Shown here: piece after piece, positions 1-9,678 of the stretch
How the letters are laid out: every line of letters begins with the position of its first letter
Numbering within the stretch: position 1 is the stretch's first letter
Source: Seminavis robusta
Taxonomy: Eukaryota; Bacillariophyta; Bacillariophyceae; Naviculales; Naviculaceae
DNA: 64,000 bases
Assembly (NCBI GenBank): GCA_903772945.1
Contig: CAICTM010000040.1
Span: 1 to 64,000 of the forward strand
Reading direction: 5' to 3'
The notes under the pieces: generated by a model
Database searches by the model: none
Seen by the model: the letters and a program-made list of their open reading frames with translations, nothing else
Told to the model about the DNA's origin: nothing
Program-made: the position numbers and the translations under genes

Positions 1-283
1 GTACACCTGGCCATCTGATGATGATCGGATAACCATCTGATTTGAGTCACACATCCCCAATCACGAACCATGATTGTGGATCCCGAGTCGTCTGTCCGTC
101 ATACGAAAATACCTTTCTGACAGTTGGGAATAGCTAGGATTTGGCTTAGGGTTGGAGCTTCTAACGTTGACTGCAATATTATTGCTGTTTTTACCAGCCT
201 TCGTCATCGTCAGCACCGCAAAGCCAACCATCGTCGGCAACAACGCAACAGCAGCCAATCACCACCACAGGAACGAGTTCACC

Positions 284-799
284 ATGACATTTGGCAAGCT
301 GATCACCAATAAGACCGTGCTGAATGGGTAAGAATGTGCAGCGACGTAATCGATCGATCGATAGTCGCTTTGCTGGATAGTAAAATTTCCAGATTGAACT
401 CACAGCTAACCCTCCATTCATTCCCTTCGACTGCCTTACCGTATTATCTCGCTCCCTGCATTTGCACGTCATAGATTGACTCCAGCGCTCAGCTCCTTTG
501 CGGTTGTCAAACCAACAGGTAGGAGCCAAAAATTCTGTGACTCCATTCGGGGGTCCGAGTCTCTTCTAGCTAGCCAGCTAGATTGCGTTTTGGATCCAGT
601 CTCACACCACTTGCTGTTTCCCCTTGTTGTTGCTGTTATTATAGCTGTTGGAAAGGCAGCCAATTTCATTAGCAAGCCAGCTGCATCGGTAAAGGCAGTG
701 GGGAAAATGCAGGGTACTTTCTCGGCAGATTTGGCAGCTTTCCCAAAGCCAACCAATTGGAGTGCCATGTCCAAGCCCCAAGCAGTGTTCTGTGGGTAA
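284..799 (+). CDS. small basic protein, three exons, unknown function
   Basis: I do not recognise this protein. Splicing exon 284-327, exon 475-518 and exon 645-799 gives an uninterrupted 80-residue frame ending in TAA. Both introns (328-474 and 519-644) start with GT (GTAAGA and GTAGGA) and end in ATAG, and the exon lengths (44, 44 and 155 nt) add to 243, a multiple of three. The protein is short, Lys-rich and Ala-rich, with repeated K-P/K-A segments and no cysteine apart from one near the C-terminus. No signal peptide or membrane segment is visible. The start is the first ATG of the frame. The clean splice signals favour a real gene; the lack of any family match keeps confidence moderate. 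Confidence 0.45.
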
Positions 800-1322
800 T
801 AAGGAAGGCGACCTTGGATATACCCAATAATGCAGCCTTGGATTGCTCCTTGTCTCGTGGTTGTCTTCTTTGAAACAGGAATATTCAGAGCATGCCAAAG
901 AAAGCAAATATTCAGAGTACTCTAGCTAGTACGAAAAAACTATAAGGTGAGTCCAGGGCAGACATCACAAAACTATAGTACTCTATGGAACTTTGTGGGC
1001 CTTTCTCACGCACTCGCTTTCTCTGTCCACGTAGTTTTAGTTTTATTTGTATAGCTTCTACCCAGTTTTCTTCGTTCGTCACATCAAGTTGAATTGGCTT
1101 TCTCTTCATTCTCGCAGAAGAGCAGCTAGCTAGACCAGGCTGCGACTATCGTCATCCCAATCCAAATTTAGCCAAATGGGGCTGCGAAGCGAATCGAATC
1201 GCAATTCCATTCTACGCACAAAAAGAGACACCCGCACACAGTTGTTTTCCTCTACTCTCTGCGGTTTCCCCAAGACTATTCCAGCATATCCGTGCTGGTT
1301 ACCAATGGTGGCAATCAATGGA
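800..1322. other. spacer, no gene seen
   Basis: I see no convincing coding frame here. Short open frames occur on both strands without domain content. The tract holds CTAGCTAG-type motifs near 922 and 1125 that recur in other spacers of this window. Confidence 0.4.
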
Positions 1323-1718
1323 TCATGGTGCAACGGATGGAGCCACCCACGGTTCATCGTCGCCACTCAATGCTGGAGTGGGGCATTCACCACAGCCGTA
1401 GAGACCACCGCTGATCTTGGGTAACAACAAGGGCAGAATTGCTAGCTCGCATTTCGCCTGGCAAAACATGCCGAAAAAGTAGTTTCGGTGAATGCGTTGG
1501 CCCCGCAGCGACCCCAACATGCAATTGTTCGATTCGGGACAAGGAAAATCTTCTGGATCGGTCGTGAGGCCCCGTGAGATCACGTTTTGTTCCGGTATCT
1601 CTTCTTTTGCTCGAAGTTGCGTGGCAGCATGAGGAACAAACATCATGATGTACAAGAGTACAATCAGATATCGACCGACAACGCTCATGTTTCGATTCCG
1701 AGCTATGATGAACAACAA
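1323..1718 (-). CDS. possible small secreted protein
   Basis: This open frame of 131 residues has an N-terminus like a signal peptide. From the second Met (start at 1688) there is a basic residue, then a hydrophobic stretch of about 15 residues rich in V, L, I and M, ending in an A-A-T-Q type cleavage site. The mature part is about 95 residues with several Cys (C-P-E-S-N-N-C, F-C-Q-A-K-C, Y-G-C-G-E-C), as in small secreted disulfide proteins. The family is not recognised. An open frame on the opposite strand (1176-1424) overlaps the 3' half, so the strand assignment rests only on the signal peptide and cysteines. Confidence 0.35.
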   Translation of the reverse strand: MLFIIARNRNMSVVGRYLIVLLYIMMFVPHAATQLRAKEEIPEQNVISRGLTTDPEDFPCPESNNCMLGSLRGQRIHRNYFFGMFCQAKCELAILPLLLPKISGGLYGCGECPTPALSGDDEPWVAPSVAP

Positions 1719-2260
1719 CGGAGTTTTCTTGCTATCGAGCTACGGAAGTACGACAGTATACCAGCTGGGGTTTCAACTTCATCGATTATTCACTTTGTGG
1801 TGGTACCTCTCTTGCAGTGTCACAAATAATGAGATGTCTACGAGGTGGTACGAACGCAACCACGGTGAGAACGATTTGTGACTTTCAATTTTGGTCGACC
1901 GGTTGTACTACTAAAACTACCAGAGTGGTATACTCGCTCCTTTTCTCTTGCAGAGGCGTGAACATGGGAACGAGCAATGTCCTCTGTTTGCACTCCGTTA
2001 GAAGCATTACAAAATCGCCAACGTTTTTGTTCTTGGCGTTGGCTTGGCACCTGCATTGCTCGAGGTGCGCTGCTCGAGAAATGTCATTCGTGATGTCGGG
2101 GCAGAAAAGATGAAGATAAACAAGTCGGAGCACCCATCACAATTTGGCGAATTCGAATCCAGGATGCGCCAAGGTTGCGTCAAGTTTGAAATTGCGACGA
2201 CTTGACTTGATTGCCTTCAGGTCCATGTTATCAGAACCAGCCTAAGCTGCCCGCTCTCGT
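1719..2260. other. spacer upstream of the amine oxidase gene
   Basis: No gene is supported here. Overlapping short frames exist on both strands without recognisable motifs. The region presumably holds the promoter of the downstream oxidase gene, but no defined element is visible. Confidence 0.35.
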
Positions 2261-4099
2261 ATGCCAACAATGCGGTGGTCTCCAATCCAGTGGCTTCACA
2301 ACTTGTTTGTGGCGCAGAGTCTGTATATCTCAGTTGCTGCTGATCGATCGCAACGACTAAGAGGAAGGCGTCTTCGCGGGGGCGCCGCTTGTGTTGATAC
2401 TGTTGGTTCAGTGATTCTCGAAGCAATTCAAAAAGCCCAAGACGACAACAACAATGGCGGCGGCAAACGTCGTGGTCGAAATCTCTTGTTCTTTGATCTC
2501 GACCGGGCGTGGAACTTGGCCCAGGATTTGTATGGCCAAGTGGTCGAGGAACTGGAGGAAACATCCACACAGACTACCAGCACGAATACAACGCAAGGCG
2601 AACGAATCGTTGCGGATGTTGTCATTGTTGGAGCTGGTGCTGCAGGCCTTTCGGCAGCAGCAGAACTGCTAGAAGAAGATCCGGATCTCAATGTCATCAT
2701 CCTAGAATCCACCGAACGAATAGGCGGGCGGGTCCGCAGTCATACCATGGGGGCATGGGGGCGAGAAGCTGTGGTAGAAGACGGGGCTAACTGGATCATT
2801 CCTTTGAAGGAAAACGTGCTTTGGGAGGAAGCACAGGACATCGGTTTGCGAGGCATGCCAAATGATTATACGGATTGGATTGTGTACGATGCCAATGGAA
2901 CTGTTGTGGATCCAACTCTTGTGGATGCGGAACACAAACGGTTTACCGAAGCATTCATTGCGGCCGGGGTCGACGCCGACGAGCAATTCACTGCAGAACA
3001 CGAATCGTTCAACGATCGGGGCGTCTTGGCGCTCTTGGAAGACAATGGATGGGCGGTGGCATCTGACACCAGTGGCAACTTGGACGCAGTCATGCAATGG
3101 TTATATATAGACTACGAATATGCCGTCAGGGACGTCTCGACTCGATACTTCCCGTATGAAGCACCCAATCCCTTCCTCGTGACGGATCAGCGTGGATACG
3201 AAACACTCCTTCAACATTTCCAGGGTGAACACATCCCACGAGACAAAATCCTGCTGAATCAACGGGTGACCAGCATTGACTATGATGCTGACGTCTGTAT
3301 CCAACAATGCATCGGTGTTTGCGTTGGCCCTCGATACAAGGCCATTGTAAAGACTGAAGACGGCACGGAGTACCTTACACAGCGTGTCATCTTGACGGTT
3401 TCGACTGGAGTCATCAATAACGACAGAATCGACTTCAATCCTTCCTTTCAATACCCACACGCCCAATACAACCCCTACAGGATGGCACAATACGTCAAGA
3501 TCTTTTATCAGTTTGAAGAACCTTTCTGGGGCACAACTGAATTCGTTGAGGTGGCTCGAAACCCCGCAAACCGAGGCTTGTGCAATCACTGGCAAAACAT
3601 GGATCTGGCAATCCCAGGCAGCGGCATCATTCGGTGCGAGCTCATGACAGAGGGTTTTCTGGCATTGATTGATCCCGTCACAGAGGAGCTTTCCCACGCA
3701 ACCTTGGACTCATTGCTGGATCCGCTGCGTGCTGTGTATGGTAACGAGACGGTGGGGGCTCCCCTTGATGTTTATTATCCAAAGATCAATAAGGATGTCG
3801 ACTTTGGCAACGGAGCGTATGGTGCTTGGCAGATTGGAAAAAGCTTTACCGACTTTGCCAAGTTTTATGGCGGGATTGATGTGTTGACAAACTACTGTGA
3901 CCACAACGGTTGCAACTCTGCTGGGGAGTGGATTCTGCAGATGTCGGGATCTGCTTCTTGCTACGATCACTCTGAGTTTGTTCATGGAGCTTTGTTTGCT
4001 GGACAGCGAAGCGCAAGGTTTGCCTTGGAATCACTGGGCTATGACGTGAAGACTGACACTAGTGAATGCGACAAGTGGTGGAACGAGTTGGAAAGATGA
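2261..4099 (+). CDS. flavin-containing amine oxidase (polyamine oxidase-like)
   Basis: This is a 612-residue FAD-dependent amine oxidase, a family that oxidises polyamines or other amines and releases hydrogen peroxide. The dinucleotide-binding motif G-A-G-A-A-G lies at residues 124-129, followed by a long helix, E at the end of the second strand and the R-I-G-G-R motif that contacts FAD. The C-terminal FAD-contacting segment is present in modified form as L-F-A-G-Q-R-S-A-R. The first 35 residues contain a moderately hydrophobic stretch ending at A-A-D, possibly a signal peptide, then an Arg-rich and low-complexity linker to about residue 118, so a secreted or endomembrane enzyme is plausible. 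The gene has no introns. Substrate cannot be assigned from sequence; polyamine oxidase is the closest group, and lysine-specific demethylase is unlikely because no SWIRM domain is present. Confidence 0.88.
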   Translation: MPTMRWSPIQWLHNLFVAQSLYISVAADRSQRLRGRRLRGGAACVDTVGSVILEAIQKAQDDNNNGGGKRRGRNLLFFDLDRAWNLAQDLYGQVVEELEETSTQTTSTNTTQGERIVADVVIVGAGAAGLSAAAELLEEDPDLNVIILESTERIGGRVRSHTMGAWGREAVVEDGANWIIPLKENVLWEEAQDIGLRGMPNDYTDWIVYDANGTVVDPTLVDAEHKRFTEAFIAAGVDADEQFTAEHESFNDRGVLALLEDNGWAVASDTSGNLDAVMQWLYIDYEYAVRDVSTRYFPYEAPNPFLVTDQRGYETLLQHFQGEHIPRDKILLNQRVTSIDYDADVCIQQCIGVCVGPRYKAIVKTEDGTEYLTQRVILTVSTGVINNDRIDFNPSFQYPHAQYNPYRMAQYVKIFYQFEEPFWGTTEFVEVARNPANRGLCNHWQNMDLAIPGSGIIRCELMTEGFLALIDPVTEELSHATLDSLLDPLRAVYGNETVGAPLDVYYPKINKDVDFGNGAYGAWQIGKSFTDFAKFYGGIDVLTNYCDHNGCNSAGEWILQMSGSASCYDHSEFVHGALFAGQRSARFALESLGYDVKTDTSECDKWWNELER

Positions 4100-4750
4100 G
4101 GGGACGGAGAAGTGATGTACAGTAGCTACCTAGCTAGACCAGCACGAGCGATCTTCGGGGACAGTGCTTTATCAAGATCAACTACCTAGATAGGTAAACG
4201 ACTTCGACGACAGATCTTTGTTGCGGCTGGGGCTTGCATATCCATTCCCAGGAGGTCTGATGTTGATCCCAGACGCGAACTACCTCCGAGCAATGAAATA
4301 GCAACTCGGTTAGGCAATGAGCGAGCTTGTAGGGCGTGATAGGCGGTGATGAAGCACTCAACTATTGCATAACGCATCCAGGTGCACAAATCAAGAGTAG
4401 CGGATCAGATGAACGCACTTTGTGTGTCAATACATGGATGTCTACTAAGGATATCTTAACATCGAAGGAGGATGCGAAACGACGAACTTCAGGCTTGCCC
4501 AATATGTGTCTTATAAGACACAGAGGGGATCGCAGGTGTTGGGTTTGCTTTTGGTAATCTGGGTTACTCCGCTAGCTAGCTAGCCAGCTGCTAGAATGAC
4601 GAACCAGAATCCCATGCAGAAAAAGAGAAAAGATTTAAAAGCGTTTATGATGGATCGAAACATAAAAGAGGAGACACTGAGGAAAAGGACAGCCATGTAC
4701 ATTGTGTCTGACTGACAAGCGCTCAAACAAAAGATTGGATTCACCCGTCA
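4100..4750. other. spacer between convergent genes
   Basis: This lies between the convergent amine oxidase and lipocalin genes and has no supported gene. It contains a CTAGCTAGCTAGCC tract near 4571-4584. Confidence 0.4.
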
Positions 4751-5836
4751 TCACCAGTCGTCGTGCTTTGGACGATGGTCGTCATTATAGTAGTCGTCCT
4801 GCATCGTGTGGAAGAAACAGAAGTTAGTCAACCCGAAGCAATGCCTTTGTTGATCTTGAACTGAATCCATCGGTTTGGACTCACCTTGTAGTAGTCATCT
4901 TTGTAATAGTCGTCCTATTTGAAGTAGTACGGTAGAGGAAAAGAGTGTTAGCCAAATCGCGCTGCAAGAACAATGAGATGTCGAGGTATCCGCTCTTACC
5001 TTGTAATGGTCATCTTTGTAATAATCATCATCCGGATGCGCTCCCGTGGGGTATCCACAGTCTTCCTGGTTGGTCTTTCGGGGCCTGTTGGTAAACCCGG
5101 TGAATCCCCACTTTTCCACCTGCCAAAGAACGTCAGCCTTCCATCGTTGCTCGAATTCGTCGACATCACGGACTAGAATGTACAGCTGCGACTTGGGCTC
5201 CCCATCAGTGACAACCGAATACTGGTACTCTCCATTTCGAATTGGTCCCAGCATCATGATCCAATAGTTTCCAGGTGGCATGTACATTACATCATCGATA
5301 TCAGGAGTTCCAATGCCAAAGGGTAGTGGGCCAGGCTGAAGCTCAACATATCCTTGTCCATCTACATCCGGTGACTGCGTGAGCCATCCATTCACAGTCA
5401 GTGTCAGGCAATCATTGACGATCTCCTCCCAATAGTCCTCCTTGTCCTTGGGTTTGTCTTCCTCGTAGCCTCTATGATAACCATTGCCTCGGTCACCAAA
5501 AGGACGAACTTTGTTCTCAACTCGAACGGTTCTGTTCTTTTCCGTCGCATAGTAATCTGCTGTCACACAGTTCCCTCCCAACTCAAACGTATAAATCACA
5601 GTGAAAGAGGCGTACGCTTGCTTCCAAGTTCCAAGATAGGCTGTTTCGTCTAGACTGGCTATTGGCTCATATCTCAAGGAACCGCTGCCACCAGCAGTCG
5701 CATCACCCGCTTGCTCTGCTGTACTAGTACTGTCCTGAGCTAACAAAGCAGACGGCAAGAATGCCGCCAGCAAAAGCAGTAGCAATCTCTCCAGACACCT
5801 CGATACTGCCATGGCACTTTCGTTTTCTCTCAACAA
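4751..5836 (-). CDS. secreted lipocalin-like protein with microexon-encoded tail
   Basis: This is a lipocalin (apolipoprotein D/Blc-like), a small beta-barrel that binds hydrophobic ligands. A signal peptide follows the Met at 5812 (Leu-rich core, cleavage near L-L-A-Q). The lipocalin G-x-W motif appears as L-G-T-W-K-Q-A-Y-A-S, followed by strand-like segments and paired Cys. Simple read-through of exon 1 ends in a Cys-rich, hydrophobic tail, but that is intron sequence. Exon 1 ends at 5000 with a GTAAG donor, exon 2 is 4885-4914 (30 nt) and exon 3 is 4751-4798. Introns are 85 and 86 nt, all junctions are phase 0 and have GT/AG ends. The spliced tail reads as tandem acidic-aromatic D-D-Y-Y-K units ending in H-D-D-W. 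Start choice between 5836 and 5812 is open; the latter gives a cleaner signal peptide. Confidence 0.85.
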
Positions 5837-6119
5837 AGTGGATGAGGGCTCATCAATCTTGATGATGTGGTTGTGGGGTGCAGTTTACTGTTCGGATCAT
5901 TGAGGTCGGGAAGCTTGTTTGCTCTTACATAGTTGGTGACGTTGAACGGCCAACTGAGCTTAATCACACAACGTAACCGGCCGAGCTGCTCTGTTTGTTA
6001 GATTGGGTTGACCTAATTGAAAGTGAATATCATCGCTTTCTGTACGATTCCTGCTAATCGCCATCGATCAGACCTCAGAGCAAGGGGATCTTGCTGCTCT
6101 CACAAGTCCTTAACCTTAT
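5837..6119. other. spacer, probable divergent promoter region
   Basis: Short non-coding stretch upstream of the lipocalin gene. No gene or defined regulatory element is visible. Confidence 0.3.
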
Positions 6120-6320
6120 TGGAGGGGCATCAAGAACGCGCGCAACGTCCCCAAGATCATGATGGATCCTTTGATCCTTGCCGTGGTCCTTGACAACAAC
6201 GATCACATCCTTGAAGGGCCTTGCAAAGCCGGCAACATGGACCTGATCACCGGCGTCCACCTCACCAACAGCAGGTATCCCCAGCTAATAGTATCATCCT
6301 TCGTTACGACAACGGACTAA
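6120..6320. other. orphan coding-like segment, strand undecided
   Basis: About 150 bases (6120-6275) have a base composition unlike the surrounding spacer: third positions are mostly G or C and there are no stops in one frame on each strand. The plus frame begins at 6120 and runs to TAA at 6318; a possible donor (CAG|GTATCC) falls at about 6273. The minus frame covers 6075-6260 and continues upstream. Neither starts in a convincing context and I recognise neither product. It may be a leftover exon of a gene, a pseudogene fragment or transferred DNA. Confidence 0.3.
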
Positions 6321-6423
6321 GTATCTGTACGCCCTATCGGTATCTGCTACTAGCTAGCTAGAAACAGAGTAGATCTATCGTACAGCGTACTGGTACCATC
6401 TACAAGTCTACAAGGAACAAAAG

Positions 6424-7086
6424 ATGGGTCGCGGTATTGGGAATCTCCGCGTGGATAACGTCCCTATCTTTCTATCTCCTCTGATCAAGGGATACGGTAT
6501 CGTCGGGTCTGCCTGTATGAGCGCTATGATTCAAACAATACGGGCAACCTGTCATTGGGAATTTGTCAATCCAAACCACTATTCCAAAGCCTGCATCCAT
6601 GTCACTTGGCATGAAAACATTCCAACGTACATGAGCAGCTACACGATCGATTCGAGCTTGCCACAAAAGCACGTTTGGTTGCAACACCCGTCCGCGTACA
6701 TGGCACCAGTCCATGCCTTGTTGCATCGATACGGTGTGGAGTACATTTTGGGCTCTAGTGGACATGGTGGGCAGGTTGCTTTGAACCGGCTCACCGAAAC
6801 AATGTTGGCACACGAAATGGGATCTTCTGCCTTTTTCCCGGATGGCCCTTCTGGTCCCGCAAAAGTTGTCAAACCAGGTGTGGTACAATTGGCACAAGCT
6901 ACTGGATTGCCCATGATACCGATACGGTATGAGTTTTCAAATAGCTGGCGAACAGGTTGGGATCAAAAGCATTTTCCCAAGCCTGGGTCCACCATTGTGG
7001 TGCAGGAGATGGGGCCAATGTTTGTAAAACCAGGCGATGACAATTTGAAGCAAGGTGTGGCTGAACTGCAAAGGCAGCTGGAGTGA
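6424..7086 (+). CDS. DUF374-type lysophospholipid acyltransferase-like protein
   Basis: This 220-residue intronless gene encodes a protein of the DUF374 branch of the LPLAT acyltransferase superfamily, which is related to enzymes that transfer acyl chains to lysophospholipids or lipid A precursors. Diagnostic parts are the G-S-S-G-H-G-G segment near residue 118, the F-F-P-D-G-P-S-G-P motif followed by a conserved Lys-Val-Val-Lys-P-G stretch near residues 138-152, and the helix-strand L-A-Q-A-T-G-L-P-M-I-P-I. The whole protein is a single domain of the size usual for bacterial DUF374 proteins. The substrate is unknown. ATG at 6424 is preceded by AAAG and is the first in frame. Confidence 0.8.
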   Translation: MGRGIGNLRVDNVPIFLSPLIKGYGIVGSACMSAMIQTIRATCHWEFVNPNHYSKACIHVTWHENIPTYMSSYTIDSSLPQKHVWLQHPSAYMAPVHALLHRYGVEYILGSSGHGGQVALNRLTETMLAHEMGSSAFFPDGPSGPAKVVKPGVVQLAQATGLPMIPIRYEFSNSWRTGWDQKHFPKPGSTIVVQEMGPMFVKPGDDNLKQGVAELQRQLE

Positions 7087-8179
7087 TCGAAGTATGTATA
7101 TTGGTTACTGGGCCACCAACTGAAGGGACTGTGGAATACACCACAAGCTTGGTGGATACGATGGGTTCTCATCCCTCATCCATATTCATTTGCTCAGACA
7201 CACGAAGGGTCATTAGGACAACTGCTGTGGTATGACAAATATGACATCAATTTAGCCAAATGATGCAACCTGGCTGCGCCTCAGAGAGGAAGATTACGAA
7301 ATCGATTCAGTCAATCGGTAAGGCAAATCATGGATGAATGGTTGCTCGGATACAAGCAGCACAAAACTGCAGGCATTGCATTTCTGCCCCTTTTGACGCA
7401 CTAGAGTATGCACCTATGAATTTTATTACTTGCCTCTCCTTTGACAGTTGCCGCCAACAAGCAAGACATTGGCACACAAGGTGCGTGATTTCAACTGCGA
7501 CCGCATGAAGGCTTAGTGTGTAGCAGTTTGTTCGTTCCATTCTACTAGTAGCTAGGTTACTACCATGGCTAGCCAGTCGCCCATCTATCATTGAAATAAA
7601 ATCCCGTTGCTATTCTTGGAATATGCAGAGAGATCCTTGCACTGGCCATGCAACTACCTCCCTAGTCAGTACCGGTACCGTACGGTAGGTGTTTTGTGGT
7701 TGGACATCCAGTGCTGGTTCCAACCAATGTAGGAAATGCAGTGTTGGCGCCAGAAGAGGTGGAAAATCCAGTGCTGGGGCCATCCTTCGTGGAGATTGAA
7801 TTCAGTTTTGGGGCCAATCATTTTAGCGTGATAGTTTGACTGCATTGCTTTTGTTTTTGAAAGTGGCTCTTCGTCCATCCTGATGGTCGGAAATCCAGTG
7901 GTATAGCAGCGCCAATGGGGGTACGACTGTACAAGTAAGCCGCTCTGTTGGTTAACTAACTTATCTCTCGGGACTGAGTGACTCGACTCTAACGTGACTC
8001 GGTGCAACAAGAGACAAAGACAATTGCGGCTTCAGTGGCATCGGCGGGCTCTGTTCTCATTCCTCACAAAGGCAAAGCCGCCAACGAGCCTGAGTGATCC
8101 CGAGCGGCATTTTTTGGAGGGACGTCCTTTTGACTACTACCAAGTAGCTACTAATAGCAAATAATTTACCTGAGGCACG
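7087..8179. other. spacer with a short imperfect tandem repeat
   Basis: No gene is supported. The tract includes the repeat at 7700-7930 listed separately and the 5' limit of the duplicated unit of the TMEM45-like pair (GGCAAAGCCGCCAAC near 8071, repeated near 9633). Confidence 0.4.
7700..7930. repeat. imperfect ~30-nt tandem repeat
   Basis: Units of about 30 nt share the core AATCCAGTGCTGGGGCCA with variation (CATCCAGTGCTGGTTCCAA, AATGCAGTGTTGGCGCCA, AATCCAGTGCTGGGGCCA, GAATTCAGTTTTGGGGCCA). A more diverged unit, AATCCAGTGGTATAGCAGC, lies near 7890. On the minus strand the repeat is read as an open frame with recurring W-x-Q-H-W, which I take to be an accident of the repeat. Confidence 0.55.
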
Positions 8180-9229
8180 ATGAACATGGAAATGGGCACC
8201 AACGAGACAATCAGTGATTGTAGCCGGGGCATGATGTCCGATGAAGACATCATTTTGCAGCTGGAGGCGAGCATGACGCCCGGGATGAAACACTTGGCGG
8301 AAGAGGTGCCATGGTTTTACAGAACCATGCCTGGCAGAACTGTAAGTTTTGCTCAATGGATGACAAGCCAGCTACGGTTATTGGCACCACGTGTGTTATC
8401 TAATTTATTTATTCTTTCTGTCCTTCTTTCTAATGAATGAATTTGTTTGGTGTAGGGCAATTTTTTGGGCCATGCCATTCCAGCAAGTTTTTTCCTGGGG
8501 TTTTCCGTGTTTATTCTCTTGCTGTCTCTGAAACGAGCCAGAGCTCTGGGCCAACAATCTTTTTCCCAAGTTCACATTCCCGAACGAGATCCTCTTGTTT
8601 TGAGACGTGTGGGCATTGGTGGTATGATTGTCACTGTCATTGGACTCATTGTGGAAATGAGTGGTTCCTACGCGGCCTTTGGGAATCCCTTTGGACAATT
8701 GGCCCATGAGACACTCTATTTTTCCTTCTTTTTGGTGTCCCTCTGTGCCTTTTTGGAAACCAAAGGGCGCCTACCACCCGACACCCATCGAGCGGCCTTG
8801 ATCATGGCTTTTGTTTCATCCTATCTCATGTGGCATTCTCATGGGACCATGAAAAAGTTGATGGCGGATCAAATCATGCACATTCTACTATCATACATCA
8901 ACTTGAGCAATGCCGCCATTGTGGCCTATTCCATGCGATTTACGGATTCCACCATGGCCTATATTGGTGGATATGCCATGCTCGTGTTGCAGTCATTTTG
9001 GTTGTTTACTGCCGGATTGTACGAGTCCTGTTTCAATCTTCCCATGCATGAAATTGCCACCTATTTGGCGGTCGAGAGTCTGTTGGTTTTCATGGTGATT
9101 GTTGTGGTATTTGCCATGTTTGGACCCGAACAATCCCTGCAAGACAATCCCAGCTATCGAGGTAACTTTGCTCCACTCAAGCTCCATGGTGATGATGATC
9201 ATGATGATGAACCATATGACCGTCCTTAA
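8180..9229 (+). CDS. TMEM45/DUF716-like membrane protein, copy 1
   Basis: This multi-pass membrane protein of about 311 residues resembles the TMEM45 (DUF716) family, whose biochemical function is unclear. Exon 1 is 8180-8341 (ATG at 8180, donor ACT|GTAAG) and exon 2 is 8456-9229 (acceptor TGTAG|GGC), joined in phase 0. Features matching the family are G-H-A-I-P-A-S-F-F at the start of the first membrane segment, a W-H-S-H-G pair, H-I-L-L-S-Y in a membrane helix and L-Q-S-F-W-L-F-T-A-G near the C-terminal side. About seven hydrophobic segments are visible. The C-terminal tail is acidic (D-D-D-H-D-D-E). It is the first of two tandem copies in the same orientation. Confidence 0.8.
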
Positions 9230-9678
9230 AATGGTGACGCTCCCAATGCTTGGCTACCAGTGATGACAATGACATCCATGGCGACGATAGTTTGCTGCAT
9301 GAAACAGAAGCAAACATGGGTTGTGGATGGTGTAGAGATACTACAAAATCAATCAATCCACAACTTTTAGCCTACCTTAGAACGACAACAATGCTCAACT
9401 TTATTATAGATTCATCATCGTACAACAGCAGCAGTTTATTCGTTGCCGTGTTGAAATTTGTACATTTGAGAGGTTCCGTTTCTAGCTGGGGTGGCGAGCT
9501 TGGTTTTGGAGTCGAGTGCTCGTCCGTCTGGTCGCCTATGGTATCCAGTGCAGGCAACAGCATTACATTGCCTGGTACAGTAAGCAGCTCAGCTGGTTAA
9601 TTCAACCAAACCATCGGGCCACAACCTCTTATGGCAAAGCCGCCAACCAACGGTCGAGTGGCATTTATTATCTGGAGC
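9230..9678. other. spacer between the TMEM45-like copies
   Basis: Contains the duplicated 3' flank of copy 1 and then the 5' flank of copy 2. Open frames near 9250-9600 on both strands are short and not conserved in the second copy, so I do not call a gene. Confidence 0.4.

Noticed and set aside
4895-5000. Hydrophobic Cys-rich C-terminus of the lipocalin frame
   Set aside because: This part is intron sequence; GTAAG at 4999 and the downstream microexons give a coherent D-D-Y-Y-K tail instead.
7666-8010. W/H-rich minus-strand frame of 114 codons
   Set aside because: It is the translation of the imperfect 30-nt tandem repeat and has no start or domain support.
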